Source: Streptomyces sp. CB03234
GTDB lineage: Bacteria > Actinomycetota > Actinomycetes > Streptomycetales > Streptomycetaceae
Direction: 5' to 3'
DNA length: 64,000 nucleotides
NCBI RefSeq assembly: GCF_001905885.1
Contig: NZ_LIYH01000004.1
Span: 736,103-800,102, forward strand
The notes under the pieces were generated by a model. The model made no database searches. It saw nothing but the letters and a program-made list of their open reading frames with translations, and was not told the DNA's origin. The position numbers and the translations under genes are program-made. Positions 26,941-37,770 of the stretch are shown one piece after another (positions within the stretch are counted from its first letter, which is position 1; each line of letters starts with the position of its first letter).

Positions 26941-28016
26941 CGCCACCGGCCAGGGATCCCGCCAGGGACATCGCGATCGTCGCCTTCGCCCAGACCGCGC
27001 ACCGCCGCCGCACCGACGACCTCTCCGAGGTCGAGATGCTCATGCCGGTCCTCCATCAGGTGCTGGCCGACACCGGCCTGAAGACCGGCGACATCGGCTT
27101 CACCTGCTCCGGTTCCTCCGACTATCTCGCGGGGCGTGCCTTCTCCTTCACCATGGCCCTGGACGGCGTCGGTGCCTGGCCACCCATTTCCGAGTCGCAT
27201 GTGGAGATGGACGGAGCCTGGGCGCTGTACGAGGCGTGGGTGAAGCTGCTGACCGGCGAGGCCGACACCGCCCTCGTCTACGCGTACGGCAAGTCGTCCC
27301 CCGGCCCCCTCAGGGATGTGCTCACCCGCCAGCTCGACCCCTACTACCTCGCCCCCCTCTGGCCGGACTCCGTCTCCCTCGCCGCCCTGCAGGCGCAGGC
27401 GCTGATCGACGCCGGCGAGACCGACGAACCGCGGCTCGCCACCCTCGCCGCCCGCAACCGCGCCGCGGCCGCCGCCCACAACCCGCACGCCCAGCTCAAG
27501 GGCCCCCGCCCGCAGGGCGACTACCTGGTCCGCCCGCTGCGCACCGGCGACTGCCCGCCCATCGGCGACGGTGCCGCCGCCGTCGTCCTCGCCGCCGGGG
27601 ACAGGGCGCGCGAGCTGTGCGACCGGCCCGCCTGGATCCGCGGCATCGACCACCGCATCGAACCGCACGGCCTCGGCGTGCGGGACCTCACCGACTCGCC
27701 CTCCACCCGCCTCGCCGCCGAGCGCGCCGGTGCCTTCGACGGGCCCGTCGACACCGCCGAGCTGCACGCCCCGTTCACCTCCCAGGAGGTGATCCTGCGC
27801 AAGGCGCTCCGGCTCGACGACACGGTGGACGTCAACCCCTCCGGTGGCCCCCTTGCCGCCAACCCCGTCATGGCGGCGGGCCTCATCCGGCTCGGGGAGG
27901 CCGCCGCCCGTATCCACCGGGGCACCTCCGACCGCGCCCTCGCCCACGCCACGTCCGGCCCCTGCCTCCAGCAGAACCTGGTCGCCGTCCTGGAAGGAGA
28001 GCCCCGTGCCGCATAA
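26937..28016 (+). CDS. Thiolase-fold lipid-transfer protein, Ltp4-like
   Basis: A 359-residue thiolase-superfamily protein. The GTG start overlaps the DUF35 stop. It contains IAIVAFAQTAHRR at the start, DIGFTCSGSSDYLAGRAFSF, ESHVEMDGAWALYEA where a thiolase would have its nucleophilic Cys, and DVNPSGGPLAANPVMAAGL plus ATSGPCLQQN at the C-terminal active-site side. Because the nucleophilic Cys is absent from the usual position, it is unlikely to be a true thiolase; related SCP2-thiolase-like proteins act as aldolases or CoA-ester carriers. Order and size match mycobacterial Ltp4 (Rv3522). It overlaps the next gene by 11 bases. Confidence 0.83.
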   Translation: MTPPARDPARDIAIVAFAQTAHRRRTDDLSEVEMLMPVLHQVLADTGLKTGDIGFTCSGSSDYLAGRAFSFTMALDGVGAWPPISESHVEMDGAWALYEAWVKLLTGEADTALVYAYGKSSPGPLRDVLTRQLDPYYLAPLWPDSVSLAALQAQALIDAGETDEPRLATLAARNRAAAAAHNPHAQLKGPRPQGDYLVRPLRTGDCPPIGDGAAAVVLAAGDRARELCDRPAWIRGIDHRIEPHGLGVRDLTDSPSTRLAAERAGAFDGPVDTAELHAPFTSQEVILRKALRLDDTVDVNPSGGPLAANPVMAAGLIRLGEAAARIHRGTSDRALAHATSGPCLQQNLVAVLEGEPRAA

Positions 28017-29175
28017 GGAGCCCGTGGCCGTCGTCGGCGTCGGCCAGACCAAGCACGTCGCCGCCCGCCGTGACGTCTCCCTCGCCGGACTCGTCAGGGA
28101 GGCCGCCCACCGTGCCCTGCTGGACGCCGAACTGACCTGGGCGGACATCGACGCCGTCGTCATCGGCAAGGCCCCCGACTTCTTCGAGGGCGTGATGATG
28201 CCGGAGCTGTATCTGGCCGACGCCCTGGGCGCGGTCGGCAAGCCGATGCTGCGCGTCCACACCGCCGGCTCGGTCGGCGGCTCCACCGCACTCGTCGCGG
28301 CCAGCCTCGTCGCCGCACGGGTCCACTCCACCGTCCTCACCCTCGCTTTCGAAAAGCAGTCGGAGTCCAACGCCATGTGGGGCCTGTCGCTGCCCGTTCC
28401 GTTCCAGCAGCCGCTGCTCGCCGGCGCGGGCGGCTTCTTCGCCCCGCACGTGCGCGCCTACATGCGCCGCACCGGCGCACCGGACACGATCGGCTCCCTC
28501 GTCGCCTACAAGGACCGGCGCAACGCGCTGAAGAACCCGTACGCGCATCTCCACGAGCACGACATCACCCTCGAGAAGGTCCAGGCATCCCCGATGCTCT
28601 GGGACCCCATCCGCTACTCCGAGACCTGTCCCTCCTCCGACGGCGCTTGCGCCCTCGTCCTCACCGACCGGGCCGGCGCGGCCCGATCGCCGAGGCCACC
28701 GGCCTGGGTGCACGGTGGTGCCATGCGCAGCGAGCCGACGATGTTCGCGGGCAAGGACTTCGTCTCGCCGCAGGCCGGCAAGGACTGTGCGGCCGACGTC
28801 TACCGGCAGGCCCAGATCGCCGACCCGCGCCGGGAGATCGACGCGGTGGAGATGTACGTGCCCTTCTCCTGGTACGAGCCGATGTGGCTGGAGAACCTGG
28901 GTTTCGCCGCCGAGGGAGAGGGCTGGAAGCTCACCGAGTCGGGTGCGACCGAACTCGAGGGCGACCTGCCGGTGAACCCCTCGGGTGGCGTCCTGTCCAC
29001 CAACCCCATCGGCGCCTCCGGCATGATCCGCTTCGCCGAGGCGGCGCTCCAGGTGCGTGGTCAGGCGGGGGAGCACCAGGTGCCCGGAGCCCGCCGCGCG
29101 CTGGGGCACGCCTACGGCGGCGGCGCCCAGTTCTTTTCCATGTGGCTGGTCGGTGCCCAACCGCCGGCCTCCTGA
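28006..29175 (+). CDS. Thiolase-fold lipid-transfer protein, Ltp3-like
   Basis: A 389-residue thiolase-superfamily protein. GTG at 28006 has GGAAGGAG upstream and overlaps the preceding gene by 11 bases. Visible parts are VAVVGVGQTKHVAAR, LRVHTAGSVGGSTALVAASL (the nucleophile position is Ser/Val rather than Cys), YSETCPSSDGACALVL, DAVEMYVPFSWYEP, LPVNPSGGVLSTNPIGASG and the closing GHAYGGGAQFF. The closing motif lies where thiolases carry the His and Cys acid-base pair. With its neighbour it forms the Ltp3/Ltp4 pair seen in mycobacterial sterol side-chain loci and may form a complex with the DUF35 protein. Confidence 0.83.
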   Translation: MPHKEPVAVVGVGQTKHVAARRDVSLAGLVREAAHRALLDAELTWADIDAVVIGKAPDFFEGVMMPELYLADALGAVGKPMLRVHTAGSVGGSTALVAASLVAARVHSTVLTLAFEKQSESNAMWGLSLPVPFQQPLLAGAGGFFAPHVRAYMRRTGAPDTIGSLVAYKDRRNALKNPYAHLHEHDITLEKVQASPMLWDPIRYSETCPSSDGACALVLTDRAGAARSPRPPAWVHGGAMRSEPTMFAGKDFVSPQAGKDCAADVYRQAQIADPRREIDAVEMYVPFSWYEPMWLENLGFAAEGEGWKLTESGATELEGDLPVNPSGGVLSTNPIGASGMIRFAEAALQVRGQAGEHQVPGARRALGHAYGGGAQFFSMWLVGAQPPAS

Positions 29176-29277
29176 ACGCCGCAGAACCACCGCGTGCCGG
29201 TCGCGCGCCGCGCCCTGTCCGTGACCGGCCCCGATGGCTAGTCTGAGCCCGGACGACGAACCGGGAGGAGCAGGCAC

Positions 29278-29520
29278 GTGGCGGAGACCATCACCACCCA
29301 GCAGCAGCTCACAGGCTGGGAGAAGCCGGACCTCGACCTCAGCAACGCGGACTGGCAATCGGGCAGTCAGGGGGCGGGCGACGTCCAGATCGCCTTCGTC
29401 GAGGGGTTCATCGCGATGCGCAACGGCGGCCGTCCCGAGAGCCCGTCGCTGATCTTCACCCCCGCCGAGTGGCGTGCCTTCGTGCTCAATGCCAGGGAGG
29501 GGGAGTTCGACCTCACCTGA
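29278..29520 (+). CDS. DUF397 domain protein
   Basis: An 80-residue protein of the DUF397 type common in Streptomyces: it has the ADWQSGSQ strand, VQIAFVEGFIAMRNG and the family end motif LIFTPAEWRAFVLNAREGEF. Such proteins usually sit beside a helix-turn-helix partner of the Scr1/WhiJ type, with which they may form a toxin-antitoxin-like pair. No such partner is adjacent, so this is an orphan. The GTG start at 29278 has a strong GGGAGGAG ribosome site. It overlaps the convergent membrane protein gene by 8 bases. Confidence 0.8.
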   Translation: MAETITTQQQLTGWEKPDLDLSNADWQSGSQGAGDVQIAFVEGFIAMRNGGRPESPSLIFTPAEWRAFVLNAREGEFDLT

Positions 29521-30085
29521 GGGTGACTTCCCGGTCCGCCTGCTGCCGGGCACGCGTGTCGGTGACGGTGAGTGCGAGTCCCGGCAGTATCAGCAGGACC
29601 GTGACCCACAGCGGCATGGGGAACAGCGGCTCGTCGCCGGCCAGCACGTCGGCCGCCAGCGCGACCGGCAGGCCGACGACGGCCGCTACCAGCCAGCTCC
29701 TGGCCATCCCCAGCGAACCGCGCCGCAGCTCCACGGTCACCGTGACCGCCGCGACGGCCCCGATGAGCGCGAGCCGGCCGACGGTGACAGGAAGCGTGGT
29801 GGTCCGCCACAGCAGGTGGGAGACCAGCATCAGCGCCCCGACCACGAACGGCACTATGGCCGCGATCCGCGCCGCCCTCCGGCGCAGTGGCTGCAGGGCC
29901 CGCGCCCAGGACGCGGCGAACGCCTTGACGTCGTCGCCGACCACGGCCTTCGGTCCGCGCCCCGCCGCCGCGGCGTCCTCCAGGTGCGCGGACAGCTCGG
30001 CGAGCATCTCCCGCACGGAGGCGTCGTCGATGCCGCGGTACTCCCAGTTGGCGCGGCAGACCGCCAATACCCGCTCGTTGGTCAT
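29513..30085 (-). CDS. Membrane protein with N-terminal helical domain, hypothetical
   Basis: A 190-residue protein with about 70 soluble N-terminal residues (MTNERVLAVCRANWEYRGID, then MLAELSAHLEDAAAAGRGP) followed by four hydrophobic helices. The N-terminal part resembles the HAAS/DUF1700-like domain found in sigma-factor-linked permeases (short helices ending in ELxxHLEDA). No partner PadR regulator is nearby. I cannot assign a function. Confidence 0.72.
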   Translation of the reverse strand: MTNERVLAVCRANWEYRGIDDASVREMLAELSAHLEDAAAAGRGPKAVVGDDVKAFAASWARALQPLRRRAARIAAIVPFVVGALMLVSHLLWRTTTLPVTVGRLALIGAVAAVTVTVELRRGSLGMARSWLVAAVVGLPVALAADVLAGDEPLFPMPLWVTVLLILPGLALTVTDTRARQQADREVTLR

Positions 30086-30450
30086 GGTGTCGTTTCCCCG
30101 GCCGGCGCGCTACCGCATGGCCGCATGGTCGCTCCCCACCGGACCTCGCCCTCACCCGGCCGCCGTACCCGGTGCCGGTGTCGCGACCGTCCGCGCCCTC
30201 CGTGCCGCCGTGCGCGCCCTGTTTGCCTTCGCCGTGCCGGGCGCAGCCGGTCCCGCCGACGCCCGGCGCCTGCTGCCCGTGGACACCGCGCCGCGGCCGC
30301 TCAACGAGGCCGCGGCCGCCGCCCCCGCCCCGCCGTACCCACCTGACCTGGACCGACGAAGCCGGTCCTGTGGCCGTCCGGCGCGCCCGCGTCGCCCGCC
30401 ACCGTGCCTGACGGCGCATGTCCCCGGCCCGGGGGCCTAGGGTGGCGATC
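30086..30450. other. Intergenic region without a supported gene
   Basis: This 365-base gap lies between divergent genes. Short Ala/Pro-rich frames cross it, but none has a ribosome site with convincing codon bias. It presumably holds the two outward promoters. I see no clear terminator or RNA gene. Confidence 0.5.
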
Positions 30451-30852
30451 ATGAGTGGAGAGCGTGATCTGACCCGGCTGCTCGCCGGTATGCGGCCGGA
30501 GCTGAACCCCGGGCACTTCGTCTTCGCCACCGTCGACGGCCCAGCCGTCCCGCCCGGCCTGCACCCCGTCGTCACCGTCACCGAATCGGAGGGCCTCACC
30601 CTGGTCGTGCCGCAGGACGAGGCGGACGCCGCCTCCCTCCCGTACGACTACGTGGCCGGCTGGATCACCCTCCGTGTCCACTCGGCGCTGGACGCCGTGG
30701 GGTTGACCGCCGCCGTCGCCCGGGAGCTCGCCGACGCCGGTCTGAGCTGCAATGTCGTGGCGGGCTTCCACCATGACCACCTCTTCGTCGAGTACGCCAG
30801 GGCGGGCGAGGCTCTCACGGCACTGCGCCGTCTGGCGGAACGCTCCGCCTGA
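30451..30852 (+). CDS. ACT domain-containing protein
   Basis: A 133-residue protein with two ACT-like beta-alpha-beta halves. The first reads GHFVFATVDGPAVPPGLHPV and the second, DYVAGWITLRVHSALDAVGL followed by LSCNVVAGFHHDHLFVEYA. It matches the two-ACT family (DUF2241 type) found in many bacteria, thought to bind amino acids or similar small ligands. It stands alone between hypothetical genes, and no enzyme is fused to it. Confidence 0.85.
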   Translation: MSGERDLTRLLAGMRPELNPGHFVFATVDGPAVPPGLHPVVTVTESEGLTLVVPQDEADAASLPYDYVAGWITLRVHSALDAVGLTAAVARELADAGLSCNVVAGFHHDHLFVEYARAGEALTALRRLAERSA

Positions 30853-30987
30853 CCGGCACGCCTGGAGGGCGTCGCCCGAAGCGGTGAATCACGGACACCC
30901 CCGTGGGCCGTGCGGCGGGGCCGTGCCGGGGGCGGGACGCGTGGGGCCGGGGGCTGGTTCGGGGGTCCGGGCACGTACCATGGCGGC

Positions 30988-31488
30988 ATGTCCTTCCTCC
31001 GCCGCCGCAGCGCCGCCACACCCGCGGGCCCGGACTTCGACGTCCTGGCCATGGATCCGGGCGACTGGCCCGGCAACCTCGGCGCCGGTCTCCTCCCCGC
31101 CCCCGACGGCACCTGCCAGGGCGTCTTCCTGCGGTACGACCTGTTCGGCGGCCGCGGCCCCGCGATGATCATCGGCAACCTCCCCGAGGGCTCCCCGGCG
31201 CGCGAGCTCGCGGAGGGCCAGATCCCCTTCGAGGTCGCGCAGCTCCTGGCGGCGCTGGAGAACGACGAGCCGGTCGAGGTCGTCGAGACCGAGGACGTAC
31301 CGGTCATGCAGGGCGACAACCTGCTCATCGTGCGCCGGCTCAAGCTCTCCGAGAGCCGGATCTCCTGCGTGCAGTTCGACCGCAGCGACAACGTGCTGGT
31401 CACCATCGCCAGCTGGGACCGGCCGATCACCGACGACCTGTACGCGCTGCTCAAGCCGCTGCCCGCGGAGCTCTTCCAGCAGGGCTGA
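30988..31488 (+). CDS. Conserved actinobacterial hypothetical protein
   Basis: A 166-residue soluble protein with balanced codon use and a regular alpha/beta pattern: FDVLAMDPGDWPGNLGAGLL, GPAMIIGNLPEGSPARELAE, then DVPVMQGDNLLIVRRLKLSE and FDRSDNVLVTIASWDRPITD. I do not recognise a family and see no catalytic motif, signal peptide or membrane segment. It is followed 35 bases later by the S4-domain gene on the same strand, so they may be co-transcribed. Confidence 0.72.
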   Translation: MSFLRRRSAATPAGPDFDVLAMDPGDWPGNLGAGLLPAPDGTCQGVFLRYDLFGGRGPAMIIGNLPEGSPARELAEGQIPFEVAQLLAALENDEPVEVVETEDVPVMQGDNLLIVRRLKLSESRISCVQFDRSDNVLVTIASWDRPITDDLYALLKPLPAELFQQG

Positions 31489-31523
31489 GCCGTTCCGCCC
31501 CGGGCCGGATTAAAGTCGGCACC

Positions 31524-31913
31524 ATGGCAGCACACGAAGGGAACCCGACCGCCCGGGTCGACAGCTGGATATGGGCCGTACGGCTCACCAAGACGCGCTC
31601 GCAGGCCGCCACCGCATGCCGGGCCGGGCACGTACGCGTCAACGGCGAGCGCGCCAAGCCCGCCCAGCCCGTCAAGCCCGGCGACGAGGTCCGGCTGTTC
31701 CACGCCGGCCGCGAGCGCATCGTCGAGGTGAAGCAGGCGCTCACCAAGCGCGTCGGTGCGCCCGTGGCCGCCGAGGCGTACGTCGACAACAGCCCGCCCC
31801 CGCCGCCCCGCGAGCACGTCGCCCTGGCGGGCGTACGCGACCGCGGCACCGGCCGGCCCACCAAGCGGGAACGCCGCGAACTGGACCAGCTCCGCGGCAT
31901 CCGCCCGTCCTGA
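31524..31913 (+). CDS. S4 RNA-binding domain protein, Hsp15/HslR-like
   Basis: A 129-residue protein with an N-terminal S4 domain: RVDSWIWAVRLTKTRSQAAT, CRAGHVRVNGERAKPAQPVK and PGDEVRLFHAGRERIVEV. The C-terminal tail is basic and disordered (RDRGTGRPTKRERRELDQL). E. coli Hsp15 binds the 50S subunit carrying stalled nascent chains; actinobacterial homologues are likely ribosome-associated too. It is convergent with the geosmin synthase gene, 27 bases apart, with a short GCCGCG hairpin between. Confidence 0.87.
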   Translation: MAAHEGNPTARVDSWIWAVRLTKTRSQAATACRAGHVRVNGERAKPAQPVKPGDEVRLFHAGRERIVEVKQALTKRVGAPVAAEAYVDNSPPPPPREHVALAGVRDRGTGRPTKRERRELDQLRGIRPS

Positions 31914-31940
31914 TCCACCGCCGCGGTCGCGCGGCAGCGG

Positions 31941-34277
<2,337 letters not shown>

Positions 34278-34510
34278 GCGTGCGAGGCCTTTCGGTGAAG
34301 GTGGACATACCGGGCCACCCCCTACCCCCCGCCGACACGGTCCACGCCGCGAGCCGCATTAGTCGTATGAGCGGCTTGGTGTGGTGGGGCCACACACGCG
34401 AGACGGTCACGTCCGACGCCTTCTCGAAGGCCATCCGGTGCCCGGATGTGCCCGGACGTGTCGAAGGCCGGCGCGAGGTTTCACATCACCAGGCGCGCCG
34501 GCCGGGCGGT

Positions 34511-36268
34511 TCAGTCCACCCGGACCGCGAGCAGGCACGCGTCGTCGTCGTGGACGCCGCGCTCGTACTCCTCGGTGAGCCGGTCGACGATCCGTCGCGG
34601 CGGCAGACCGCTGCTCGCCGCCAGCAGGCCCGTCAGCGCGTTGATGCCCTCGGTGATGTCCTGGCCGCGCCGCTCGACCACCCCGTCGGTGTAGAACAGC
34701 AGCACGTCGCCCCGCTCCAGCGGGAACTCCGCCGTTTCGTAGGCGTGCCCCGGCAGCACACCCAGCAGCGGCCCCCGGTGCTCCGTGGGCAGCGCGTACG
34801 CGCGCCCCTCACGCAGCAGCAGCGGCGCAGGGTGCCCCGCACACGTCCACCGGAACACCCGGTCCGCGCCAATGTGCCCGACCGCCATGGTCGCCGTCGC
34901 CGAGGTGGGGTCGCTGCACACCAGCTCGTTCAGCCAGGTGGTGACGTCTCCGGCGCACGCCCCCGTCTGGGCGAGCCCCGCCGTCGCATGCCGCTGCTGG
35001 GCCATCCGGGCGACCGCCTCCAGACCGTGCCCGCTCGCGTCGCCGATGGCGATCAGCGCCCGGCCGTCCGCCAGCGGTCGGCACTTGTACCAGTCGCCGC
35101 CCACCGCGGCGTCCGGCTCGGCGGGCAGATAGGCCGCCGCGACGGTCAGGCCCAGCTCCGCCAGCCCTTCCGAGTACGTCGGGAGCAGCGCCTCCCGCAG
35201 CGCCGAGGCGACGTGCCGCTCCGCCGCGGCCTGCTGCCGCAGCTGCTCCGTCTCCACCTGCTTCTCCACCAGCCGGCGCCGGCTGCGCATCTGGGGAGTG
35301 AGGTCACGGGCCACGATCTGCAGCGCCCATGGCCGGCCGTCCGTGCCCGCCACCGGGCGGCCCAGCAGGTCGACCGTCCGGATCTCGCCCAGCACCAGGA
35401 ACCTGATCCGGGTCCAGGCCGGCTCCTCACCGGCCAGCACCGAGGCGATGAACTCGCCGAACGGCCCCACATCGGCCGGCACCAGCGCGTCGCACAGCTC
35501 CAGCAGCGACCACGGCAGCGCCGGATCCGTACGGAAGATCCGCTGAAGCCCCTCCGACCAGGTCACCGACCCGGACAGAAGGTCCCAGCGCCCCCAGCCC
35601 ATGGACGCCAGGTGCTGCGCGTCGATGGTCAGGAGCTCCGCCTGGCTGCGCACCGGGCGCCATGTCGTCAGCACCCGGTCGCCGCAGGACGACGCGTAAT
35701 GGACCAGCTGGACGCGCCTGAGCGTGCCGTACCGCTCCTCGGTGTAGTCCACGACCAGGCCGTTCAAGGCGCGGCCCGTCGCCATGACCTCCTGGAGCGC
35801 GGCCAGCAGCCCGCCGGCGGCCGCGCCCGGCCGGGCCTCCGCGAAGAACCGCTGGCCCACCTGCTGGTCGGGCGAGACCAGCCATTCGGCCGAACGAATG
35901 TGGTTGCCGGCGCGGATGACGAAGTCCGTGATGCCACCGGAGTCGTCCCGCACCGGCGTCAGCAGCGCCGCCGACACCGGAATGGCCGGCAGCGCCGCAC
36001 ACAGGCACGTCCGGGGGTCGTGTCCCTCACCGGCGTCCACGCACGTGTGCGGGGCGCCGTGGCCCTGGCCGCACGGGCACTGGGCCTCCCCACCCCGGCC
36101 GCCGGCCTCCGGCGACGGCGCTGCCGCCTCGCCGGGGGCCCGGCCGGCCGAGGGCTCCGCCACGCCGGCCGTCTCCGCCCTGCGGCGCACCTCCGCCCGC
36201 AGCGTCGTGATCTCGCGCTCGATGAACGCCTTCAGCGACGCCACATCGGCGGTGTGCGACCGGATCAT
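34511..36268 (-). CDS. SpoIIE-type PP2C phosphatase with PAS-like sensor region
   Basis: A 585-residue regulatory phosphatase. A short N-terminal coiled segment (LKAFIEREITTLRAEVRRR) is followed by a Cys/His-rich patch (CPCGQGHGAPHTC then GHDPRTCLCAAL), a PAS-like region around residues 120-330 and a linking coiled coil (RRLVEKQVETEQLRQQ). The C-terminal SpoIIE/RsbU domain has GGDWYKC, GDASGHGLEAVA, CAGHPAPLLL and YTDGVVERRG, with metal-binding Asp residues present. Such enzymes dephosphorylate anti-anti-sigma factors. The HTH or kinase partner is not adjacent. The Cys/His patch could bind a metal. Confidence 0.87.
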   Translation of the reverse strand: MIRSHTADVASLKAFIEREITTLRAEVRRRAETAGVAEPSAGRAPGEAAAPSPEAGGRGGEAQCPCGQGHGAPHTCVDAGEGHDPRTCLCAALPAIPVSAALLTPVRDDSGGITDFVIRAGNHIRSAEWLVSPDQQVGQRFFAEARPGAAAGGLLAALQEVMATGRALNGLVVDYTEERYGTLRRVQLVHYASSCGDRVLTTWRPVRSQAELLTIDAQHLASMGWGRWDLLSGSVTWSEGLQRIFRTDPALPWSLLELCDALVPADVGPFGEFIASVLAGEEPAWTRIRFLVLGEIRTVDLLGRPVAGTDGRPWALQIVARDLTPQMRSRRRLVEKQVETEQLRQQAAAERHVASALREALLPTYSEGLAELGLTVAAAYLPAEPDAAVGGDWYKCRPLADGRALIAIGDASGHGLEAVARMAQQRHATAGLAQTGACAGDVTTWLNELVCSDPTSATATMAVGHIGADRVFRWTCAGHPAPLLLREGRAYALPTEHRGPLLGVLPGHAYETAEFPLERGDVLLFYTDGVVERRGQDITEGINALTGLLAASSGLPPRRIVDRLTEEYERGVHDDDACLLAVRVD

Positions 36269-36379
36269 GAGGGCGCCACGCCCCCGGCGCTCACCGTCGC
36301 CCCGGCGGCCGGAGCCGGTCTCGTGCCGGTGCCGGGAAGGTTCATGGTGACGGCCTTTCTCCTCGTACTCCGTTCGGGG

Positions 36380-36664
36380 TCAGGCGTGAACCCCGTGTCC
36401 CCGGTGTCCCCGCCCGGTGAAGACCCGGTAGAGGGCGAGAACGATCACTGATCCGACGATCGCGGCGATCCACGTCGACAGGTCGAAGAAGCCGTCGATC
36501 GACTCCACGCCGAAGATGACCTTGCCCAGCCAGCCGCCCAGCAGACCGCCCACGATGCCGATCAGCATGGTCACCAGGATGCCGCCCGGGTCCCGTCCCG
36601 GCATCAGCGCCTTGGCGATCGCACCGGCGAGCAGCCCGATGATGATCCACGCGATGATTCCCAT
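36380..36664 (-). CDS. GlsB/YeaQ/YmgE family membrane stress protein
   Basis: A 94-residue protein with three hydrophobic segments. The sequence begins MGIIAWIIIGLLAGAIAKAL, followed by MPGRDPGGILVTMLIGIVGG and GLLGGWLGKVIFG, the standard transglycosylase-associated (YeaQ) signature; it ends GHRGHGVHA, a His-rich tail. These proteins are general-stress membrane proteins, often under sigma-B-type control in actinomycetes. The start at 36664 is set by a GGGAGG ribosome site; an upstream in-frame extension lacks one. It lies just upstream of and co-directional with the SpoIIE phosphatase. Confidence 0.87.
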   Translation of the reverse strand: MGIIAWIIIGLLAGAIAKALMPGRDPGGILVTMLIGIVGGLLGGWLGKVIFGVESIDGFFDLSTWIAAIVGSVIVLALYRVFTGRGHRGHGVHA

Positions 36665-36897
36665 TCTCGACCTCCCATAGGTTTCCGCACGCCCCGCGTC
36701 GCGGCGGGACCCTTCACCGCGTTGCCGCGCCCGGGGCCGATAAACACCGGCGGCCCTCACCCGCCCGGCGCAGGACCGAACGGCCCGGCCCGAACGGGCC
36801 GGAAGTCCCGTAACGGACAGGCCGGTCGGCGTGCTTGCCCCCGTCCCGTACCGGCAACACCAACGGCAGCCGCTCACCGAAGAGAAGAGAACCACCC

Positions 36898-37281
36898 ATG
36901 AAGTGGATGGCCCGTACCAAGGCCCGACTGCTGCGCGCCACCGACCGGTTCTGCCCGTCGCGCGTCCTGCCGCCGCAGCACCCGGACTCGCTGCACGTCC
37001 GCAGCCCCGCCGAGGGGACCCGCTGGACCTGTGTGGAACGGCACCGGATCAGCTGGCAGTACACCGGTGCCCTGTGGCACCCCTGCGACGTGGTGCTCGA
37101 ACGGCGCACCGACGAGGGCTGGGCCCCGGCCGCGCTCCTCGCCGCGCACGTCGACCCCCGCGCCCTGGGCACCTCCGTCGTCGTACCCGACCTGCCCTCA
37201 GGGCCCTACCGCGTCCTGATCACCTCGCCGGAGCTGCCCGCCGCGGCCTGCAGCCCGCCCCTGGTGATCAGCCACCCGTGA
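36898..37281 (+). CDS. Hypothetical protein, 127 aa
   Basis: A 127-residue protein with a basic N-terminus (MKWMARTKARLLRATDRFC) and an all-beta-looking remainder: RWTCVERHRISWQYTGALW, CDVVLERRTDEGWAPA and PSGPYRVLITSPEL. The alternation suggests an immunoglobulin-like or similar sandwich, but I do not recognise it. It has no signal peptide. It is 46 bases upstream of the ANTAR gene on the same strand, so the two are probably an operon and may act together. Confidence 0.65.
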   Translation: MKWMARTKARLLRATDRFCPSRVLPPQHPDSLHVRSPAEGTRWTCVERHRISWQYTGALWHPCDVVLERRTDEGWAPAALLAAHVDPRALGTSVVVPDLPSGPYRVLITSPELPAAACSPPLVISHP

Positions 37282-37327
37282 CCCCATCCGGCCCGCACCG
37301 GCCCGCCGCACCAAGGATCCGCCGTAC

Positions 37328-37648
37328 GTGAAGCAGAACGAACTCAACCGGCTCACCACCGAGGTGACCCAACTGCGCCAGGCCCTCGACAGCCGTGCCG
37401 TCATCGACCAGGCCCAGGGCATGGTCATGGCCCTCACGCCCTGCCCGGCCGAACAGGCGTGGCAGGCCCTGGTGGAAACCTCCCAGCACGGCAACACCAA
37501 GCTGCGCGACGTCGCCGCCGCGCTGGTCGCCACCGCCCACGGCCGTCCGCTGCCGCCCCGGCTGCGGGCCCCGTTCACCCGGGCCCTCCACCGTGCCCGG
37601 GCGGACGTGCCCGGGCCGGCGGCCTGCAGCCGACCACATACCGGCTGA
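37328..37648 (+). CDS. ANTAR domain protein
   Basis: A 106-residue protein. A short coiled-coil start (MKQNELNRLTTEVTQLRQAL) leads into the ANTAR RNA-binding three-helix bundle: DSRAVIDQAQGMVMALTPCP, EQAWQALVETSQHGNTKLRD and VAAALVATAHG. The AVIDQAQGMVMA helix and the SQHGNTKLRDVA helix are the family hallmarks. ANTAR domains bind tandem hexaloop RNA hairpins and stop termination; stand-alone ANTAR proteins with a leading coiled coil are typical in Streptomyces and are often controlled by phosphorylation or ligand-sensing partners. GTG start at 37328 with AAGGAT upstream. Confidence 0.88.
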   Translation: MKQNELNRLTTEVTQLRQALDSRAVIDQAQGMVMALTPCPAEQAWQALVETSQHGNTKLRDVAAALVATAHGRPLPPRLRAPFTRALHRARADVPGPAACSRPHTG

Positions 37649-37710
37649 GCCGTCGCCGCGCCCGATCCCCGGCCCAGCCCCTGGCCGGGCGGGCGAGCGG
37701 GCATACGACA

Positions 37711-37753
37711 GCGCGCTGTGGGCCGGTGTGTCGGCACCGGTCACACAGCGCGC
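37711..37753. terminator. Bidirectional terminator hairpin
   Basis: Outer arms GCGCGCTGTG and CACAGCGCGC (10 bp, perfect) enclose an inner CCGGTG/CACCGG stem. The structure lies between the convergent ANTAR and phosphotransferase genes and can serve both. Confidence 0.75.
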
Positions 37754-37770
37754 TTCCCCCTCGTCGCCGG

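Noticed and set aside
24900..28016. A 1038-codon frame ending in the Ltp4-like protein
   Set aside because: The N-terminal two thirds are a shadow of the EchA19-like and DUF35 genes; the real start is the GTG at 26937.
20282..29175. Polyketide or peptide biosynthetic cluster
   Set aside because: The ligases and thiolase-fold genes have no carrier proteins, ketosynthase Cys or NRPS domains; the set fits CoA-ester breakdown.
30086..30450. A small Ala/Pro-rich gene on the plus strand
   Set aside because: No ribosome site and no consistent codon bias; the protein looks like random GC-rich translation.
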